Assembly (NCBI RefSeq): GCF_000239815.1
Contig: NZ_CAFK01000314.1
Location: forward strand, 1-64,000
DNA length: 64,000 nucleotides
Direction of reading: 5' to 3'
DNA from: Bradyrhizobium sp. STM 3843
GTDB lineage: Bacteria; Pseudomonadota; Alphaproteobacteria; Rhizobiales; Xanthobacteraceae
Position 1 is the first letter of the stretch, and every line of letters begins with the position of its first letter. Both the position numbers and the translations under genes were made by a program. Of the stretch, positions 62,801 through 64,000 are shown piece by piece. The notes below the pieces were generated by a model. It worked only from the letters and a program-made list of their open reading frames with translations. It did not search any database and had not been told where the DNA came from.

Positions 62801-63012
62801 TGCTGGCTCGATTGCGCCGCCTGCTGGGCCTGCTGCGCGGCTGCTGCGGCGGCCGCGGCTGCCGCAGCGGTCGCTGACGCGGATTGTCCCACGGCGCCCA
62901 ATGGACGCGCGCTCACCCCCGAACTCGCTGCAATCGCGATAGCGATCGTGCTTGCACCCAACAGCAGCAAGGCACGACGTGCAGCGAGGCGAGTACCAAA
63001 AAGCGCGGGCAT
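50872..63012 (-). CDS. Giant filamentous-haemagglutinin-family exoprotein (about 4046 aa)
   Basis: A signal peptide covers residues 1-36. An Ala/Gln-rich helical stretch follows (about 45-108). Then comes a haemagglutination-activity / TPS-type domain (about 120-250) with LLNWQTFNV (156-163) and VYIINQNGIIFTGTSQINVHTLVAST. Thousands of residues rich in Gly, Ala, Ser, Thr and Asn form a repetitive beta-helix pattern, for example G-I-L-A-G-V-G-I turns such as GGNITVAS and GSINLTGF. The C-terminal region (about 3500-4046) resembles the DUF3739-type end of such proteins and finishes in a charged tail. Cys is rare. This is a surface or secreted adhesin. ATG 63012 is chosen over a start 14 codons upstream (63054). 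No TpsB/FhaC-type transporter gene is in the window. Confidence 0.88.
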   Translation of the reverse strand: MPALFGTRLAARRALLLLGASTIAIAIAASSGVSARPLGAVGQSASATAAAAAAAAAAAQQAQQAAQSSQQSMTRALSAIQAMQAAQNAAHAAAAAGQSAIASGLAAGGLVPDSGLTATGVANPVTTWVGANTPTQSTGNGQTTVSIDQTQSHALLNWQTFNVSRDTTVVFNQQGHTDWSALNKIAPGIAPSQIQGAIKADGAVYIINQNGIIFTGTSQINVHTLVASTLDLSTVLSNNNYQQYLQNGLFSDTVPDKTTSIGPQIWPSNGSGAASFATGTGGSATATVSVLPGARIDTTGNLSTSGDGGFVALLGTGGVSNAGTITTQNGQIILAAAGAVNGGGNSITLVTPPSNVVGVDTALQVQVQGAPAPVTNAGNGLLIANDGAVTVVGSQISQLGGIASTTSTTRTASIVLSTSGTTTGSGDIVLGADSLTTILPDESSGTLPTSTLTSPTNANSTNNAKYFQTVLQPVLTIQAQGSVDVQGHGSGLGGAFIKAPGAALSISSANANGSVLLEAGSTVDLSGIAGVTLPMSMNQIDILVTQAEVADSPLAAALIGKTVSIDARLGGTRADGLQWVGSPLLDAAGFVGLIPQSIDQILTAGGSFTSSAKNVVQMPGSSINVSAGYVQYTGGVITTTRLLGSNGRIYDIGSADPSLSYTVYNGFTVDHSHWGVTETWAGLAGNGAHYEQGYVAGANGGAINVTAQVPVLDGDIVANVIAGTRQRALAGSSNLANADKMPNGASLSINLNGGAGIPSTLNVTLESQANAGADPYGLSGLTFANAASWTPMLANGVLPIFTDTLSSVGLGSVSIKGAYTLSMQTGAVLSVRAGGSITLDGVTTIDGTLSAPAGSINLTGFTYATNIPQAPPVAAVVIGSHAVLDVHGLWVNDSGLSRDEVQGAGFANGGSISISTLAASNGPRSGPGVFTDITQSIVMAPGSIVDVSGGGNVGTTGKLKAASDGLPIGKGGSLSVVTYSGGFTSGIALPNSGNNNGFNVPPQGADGTLKPANYANVVLGGNIYANGLDGGGTLTLQVPTVTVDGNAAQVTSYVSSATATALAGTGASSAASYAVSDTRAGELVLPNSFFTSGFSQIVVNGAYSGTTVTSGTQVTPRQTNAIVNANLLAAPTGARVRDYASVGLLPEGLRHPAGLTLASATAGVLLDAGAGIEADPQATVTLSAGTTADIRGSIIAQGGAINVSGGNVLIESTALLDVSGTFVPNPKVVAYSTGTVLDGGTITLTAASSSLAPGTIIAQPGAQFDLQGAAVSAASGLIRFSPRDGGQGAWSNGGSLQLSASSMYFASTVNAAGGAPLATGGSLTVGGVTSLVIERAGIVAANLTALGASAPAGGFIGADTLSNSGFDSVTLNSPTVAFGGSVNVTVPGALTLGGHIILLPQSSGLLPAGVTDPGKYTASNCGATCIPSIGGTTVNLKAGYIRFAGSNGQVLAPKLADGTLNVSAKWIDLQGGITLDNIANATFASSSAIRLLSPDYGNVGSTTTSNLVGALLAPGNLTLRAAEIYPVTGTQYLLASTGTLASASMLTILPNGPAAAPLSAGGEIILSAQTIDQEGTLWAPLGTIVVGTPTTMPTAITNLFSGFGLTPPQFVTTQTVTLGKGSLTSVSAAGLDIPYGTTVDDTTWSFGSSTLAAPPNKSISLNGNNVTTQSGAVLDLSGGGDIYATEFVAGNGGTRNVLTSSQQTTSPGATVTTYSSTYADGRQVYALVPAYEASVAAYDPTFASSTYYSGVTVAAGSTSASSAVRPNAIAPGQTVTISGGNGIPAGTYVLLPGMYATLPGAYRVVQVASNVNPGTTRSATGLDGSQYVVGTLGNALTGASSSQSALFQLQSKSVWSKYSRIDITSGTTFFRNQAIAAGQTPPPLPIDGGTLVLGAVNSLNLAGANLFGPGTSDLAAGLVGGGGQVQIGGSNIVVLASDQTLPAGDCRVSSASGCINYLVLDADQISNLGASSVLIGGTASIVGGVENITATATNLEIKTDAAHALTGPELLLVSLGGGSGLVVDAGGVIQAKGVVPSGTDRDISFGANPVALHDNQGNLTGYTAGVSGDGAMLRVSNGTLVNVTRNYVPGQYSGPGPLPTATSPQGAFSIGAGAVINGGNALTLDTSGSGALASTASLIARNYDIAGSVINIGGGSSGITLNAAALANFNGADSVRLRSATVINLYDAASDGGNLTIGVASANPINTLIFDSAGLFSHGGQTTVNATNIRLANSRGVTATSTAISGSGGTVTLHATDTLTEDLGTKTIGGVSQVFLNADRAIAFSGTGSLNAGAANMQLSAPVLLVNSGATQSVTTAGAVTLLTGAGTAPDAVASNIGGALSITGGSVNDYANIQALSGNVSLIATSGDVELYSGAVIDASGSEVTVLDIVKDAPGGKVQLVSNTGNVLIDSGASVDVSGVGIGFAGSLTIQAQGKARLLGTLDGHAAFKDIGGNFTLNVGTLEPGSLLPTSFTGSIAVTLQQGDIVIGQHAGSLVSALSAGQIMLDAQNGNVQIYGSGDVSNPANQLTVLDASGLNGLISLYGTNGVSIGAGTRLTAAWVADDPRDPNYAKGSSLLVQNGGTIKLGTSGTPDGTLNNTYGYENVTSSGAISVAANTTFDVSGGPGGANISNTGGQVILRAPILTGSGFNAQFHGTIVTSADANGKPSGGGLVLDAYAVWSTTDGCSLIPAGCNSITTVAQYNALTAAQKAQMDQHFDGIIDPAGFFNATGTQVVTPTAVTGSTGIYPTSYYNAATGNATAVAGAYLAHLDFYQNTLVKFVQQTSLTGYDLSGAAIKTNAPGAVAQSLTNSAVAQASGTPQTLHVRPEIGLVNPSNAINGGNITVASNWNLGGMVPTTATVPTSSRNAPLTSYTPAYRSTVSAFAGDAGMLALRAANNVAINATISDGFYEPFDGFSKAAATSYRLVANLIANNPAQTSVSGTVVNDPNTTSAASLMSITQGTNNGSFSYDFVAGAALGTTPSANPNAVVAISDPATASNTTGSVLINGHTTYLDPVSGTTGNTSITFATINIPTLVRTGTGSIDVAAADNVAFIDQVAPGAVYTAGASVVTPAGYTAPAAGANYKTTPTGLVGLPAWSSGGGAVTVTAGGSIIGIETPTDNSIGSQYGVPNGPTGEFWSSWYIHYGSSNGTATPFTATSTCLSGRVCQTSAWINFNSFFQGFGALGGGNISLTSGADIVDVGASLPETLVVSGGTGTKDASGNLINPVATYYGGGNLVVKAGRDLLSSDFLVGRGSGLIQVGGTVQVDPSNPITRQQTMLSQVGRPGSSLNAAVVGQIPLPLLLAVQDGFVSVSARGSITLGGVYDPASLLPDGSVRTPKGSWPNGSGQNSTPGWGSLFTTFGPSSGIALESTAGNVTALTIDTTNSDNVGGLFFHTLATLSPNGVSIGLLLPATLDVVSLQGNVDLSGATAANLVPIPTRTGSDTGTLSIVAAQSIFLGPSLNMPDLNTTSTQYVGSSAINNPSTLGNYISPLGLVLPGLTQALHANDPQPVIIAAGQDIYAVNPATGVPTNMTLIKPALIEAGNNVYAATAAGNVVATTSSGPQITGFQFTGQNNNAGDITSIVAGNDLIGGNYLLYGPGTFLLQAGRNLGPLTTNSQGIATVGDGSALVAANGAGSQPAVKPYLPSSGAELDVLFGVKSGIDYAAAIAQYVDPTRAGSGGIDFLADIAAALGQSRDQAWATFQTLPATRQHLLVDRALLDLLIQVGKDAKDPTNKYFGQYARAYQAISALFPPSLGYTDNTTGSGNGAAAKVATGKMNIASSVLETQKGGDINIIGPGGGITVGRSSTDTLLPNQEGILTLGGGDIRIFTDDSVVVNQSRIMTQQGGDIGVFVANGDISAGSGPKTYASSPAVSEICTLDGYCYVNPQGLVTGAGIAALLTLPGQDPTKSNVTLVAPHGTIDLGSAGLRGTSVTLAALTVLNSYNVQATNITGLSFTPPPNTAALTTASNATAATKQAAPATQPQNSDRPSIIIVEVVGYGGGSAGASVDTQPPTGASGTDVNSQKPADKDDERRRGGQQQP

Positions 63013-63220
63013 GCAGGGGCCTTTCAAAGCAGATAACGAACCAGACCCACGCACGCAGCCGCCAGCGCAAGCCAGCTATGGCGCTGCCGACAAGTCGACA
63101 CCGCCAGATCAACGGCAACAGGTCAAATGATCGGCCCTCACCTAACCACCGCCCCCCGCCTGCGCCCAAGCGGAAGCGCCCGATGACTCGGGGATACGCC
63201 TCTCCTCATCCCTAAGACGG

Positions 63221-63265
63221 TTTGACGACGGCTAACGCGCAAGCCCGCGGTGAAAATTCGTCAAA
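63221..63265. promoter_or_regulatory. Inverted repeat upstream of the giant exoprotein gene
   Basis: TTTGACGA ... TCGTCAAA, perfect 8-bp arms 29 bp apart, in the 298-bp gap between the exoprotein gene and gspN/gspC-like gene. The minus-strand arm contains a TTGACG that could be a -35 element, but no good -10 follows. Otherwise the gap shows no gene. Confidence 0.3.
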
Positions 63266-63310
63266 TATTCACCTCACCGGGCCGGGCGGAACCGCAACAT
63301 CACGCGAGCG

Positions 63311-63835
63311 CTAGCGCCGACCCCGCACCGTGGCATCCGCCGCCCGGATGTTCTTGTCCGCGACCCCGAACAGAACGAAATCGACCGAGCGCTCGCCCTG
63401 GGTCAGCACCAGCCGCCGCGGCTCGACCTTATCGACTTTCCAGCCACCAAAGTCGTCGCCCGCCCGCACCCGCATCACTCTGTCGACCGGCCGTTTGCCG
63501 ACCGAGCGGATGACCGCCCGCCCCTCTCCGTTTTCACTGACGATGCCGAGCACAACCAGGCTGGGCGGCGGCGCCGGCGGTTGTGGTGGCGCCTCCTGTC
63601 TCATCACAACAGGAGCTACGATCTTGGGTGGCGGCCGCCGGGTCGGTGAAAACAGCGGACGCTCATGCGTGGCGGTCAGTTCCTGCAACGACTGCAATTC
63701 TACCGGATTGTTGACTGCAACTTCGCCACTTCGGGCGGCGCCGATTGTTGCAACCAGCGCAGCGCCGAGGATGAGCACGGCCAACATCGACGCTCGATCG
63801 CGCACGCCGTGCCTGCGCGTTGTCAGCCTGACCAT
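63311..63835 (-). CDS. Type II secretion GspN/GspC-like inner-membrane protein
   Basis: The 174-residue product has one N-terminal membrane helix (about residues 17-34). A periplasmic part carries ERPLFSPTRRPPP, a hallmark of GspN/XcpP-like proteins, then a Pro-rich linker. A small beta-domain like the GspC homology region follows (LVVLGIVSENGEGRAVIRS, VRAGDDFGGWKVDKVEPRRLVLTQGERSVDFVLF). It should link the inner-membrane platform to the secretin. ATG 63835 has GGAG 6 nt upstream; ATG 63847 is the alternative. It lies about 22 kb from gspE and next to the giant exoprotein. Confidence 0.72.
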   Translation of the reverse strand: MVRLTTRRHGVRDRASMLAVLILGAALVATIGAARSGEVAVNNPVELQSLQELTATHERPLFSPTRRPPPKIVAPVVMRQEAPPQPPAPPPSLVVLGIVSENGEGRAVIRSVGKRPVDRVMRVRAGDDFGGWKVDKVEPRRLVLTQGERSVDFVLFGVADKNIRAADATVRGRR

Positions 63836-63941
63836 GCCATTCTCCATCGCCCGTCGACATCAGCGTCATCCGAAAATGCGACGGTAACCTGCGTCAAATG
63901 AATCGGCCAGGCAAGGCTCACGATGCAGTTCCAGCGCAAGC

Positions 63942-63970
63942 GGATAGCTGTCGCAGCTTGTTTGCGTCAA
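63942..63970 (-). promoter_or_regulatory. Predicted promoter upstream of the GspN/GspC-like gene
   Basis: On the minus strand TTGACG, a 17-bp spacer and CTATCC give a good housekeeping-type -35/-10 pair about 105 bp before the gene start. The rest of 63836-64000 shows no gene. Confidence 0.35.
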
Positions 63971-64000
63971 ATCGATGAAGGCGAATCACAACTGAACATT

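Overview
The window looks like chromosomal DNA of a Bradyrhizobium-type alphaproteobacterium (Nitrobacteraceae). The reasons are high GC content, a complete red-type (form IC) Calvin cycle operon under a divergent cbbR, two copies of a dispersed repeat I associate with Bradyrhizobium/Rhodopseudomonas genomes, and a FixK/FNR-type box. No rRNA, tRNA, CRISPR array, transposase or phage gene was seen. Genus-level assignment is inference from gene content and remembered repeats, not from a search.

Layout. 1-4.1 kb: a dispersed repeat at the left edge, two small genes, an AbgB-like M20 amidohydrolase and a DUF3422 membrane protein. 4.1-13.8 kb: the CO2-fixation operon cbbF-P-T-A-L-S-X-Y on the minus strand, with gaps of 2-32 bp or ATGA overlaps, transcribed away from cbbR. 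It encodes fructose/sedoheptulose bisphosphatase, phosphoribulokinase, transketolase, aldolase, Rubisco large and small subunits, the red-type Rubisco activase CbbX and the sugar-phosphate phosphatase CbbY. 14.1-19.3 kb: molybdenum region with modABC, then two 22-bp Mo-box-like repeats, then a YqeB/EF2563-family protein, a DUF2478 protein and an HTH-only ModE-like regulator. A convergent orphan ModC-type TOBE domain lies just downstream of serA. 20.8-23.5 kb: a Baeyer-Villiger monooxygenase fused to an HSL-type esterase. 23.5-26.8 kb: two DUF3147-like membrane proteins with a PAP2 phosphatase, then dgoA-dgoK for 2-dehydro-3-deoxygalactonate breakdown.

27-34 kb is accessory. It holds a second copy of the dispersed repeat, a secreted DUF3300 / RGG-repeat / S74-like protein behind a FixK-type box, a DeoR regulator with a perfect inverted repeat, an MFS exporter, a VOC protein and small exported proteins.

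34-64 kb reads as a protein-export and surface-protein island. A tightly overlapping type II secretion operon (gspE-F-H-I-J-K-L-M) follows a FecI-like ECF sigma factor. Upstream on the same strand are a TPR protein and a TPR plus GT41 (SPINDLY/O-GlcNAc-transferase-like) glycosyltransferase. Two paralogous exported PstS/DING-like proteins come next on the plus strand, each followed by a strong terminator hairpin. A filamentous-haemagglutinin-family exoprotein of about 4046 residues then fills 12 kb of the minus strand, and a GspN/GspC-like T2SS inner-membrane protein lies at the right edge. No TpsB transporter, gspD or gspG is in the window. My working idea is that this is one functional unit in which a partial T2SS exports PstS/DING-like proteins and possibly the giant adhesin, with the GT41 enzyme as a candidate modifier. 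The gene calls are seen in the sequence; the functional linkage is inference.
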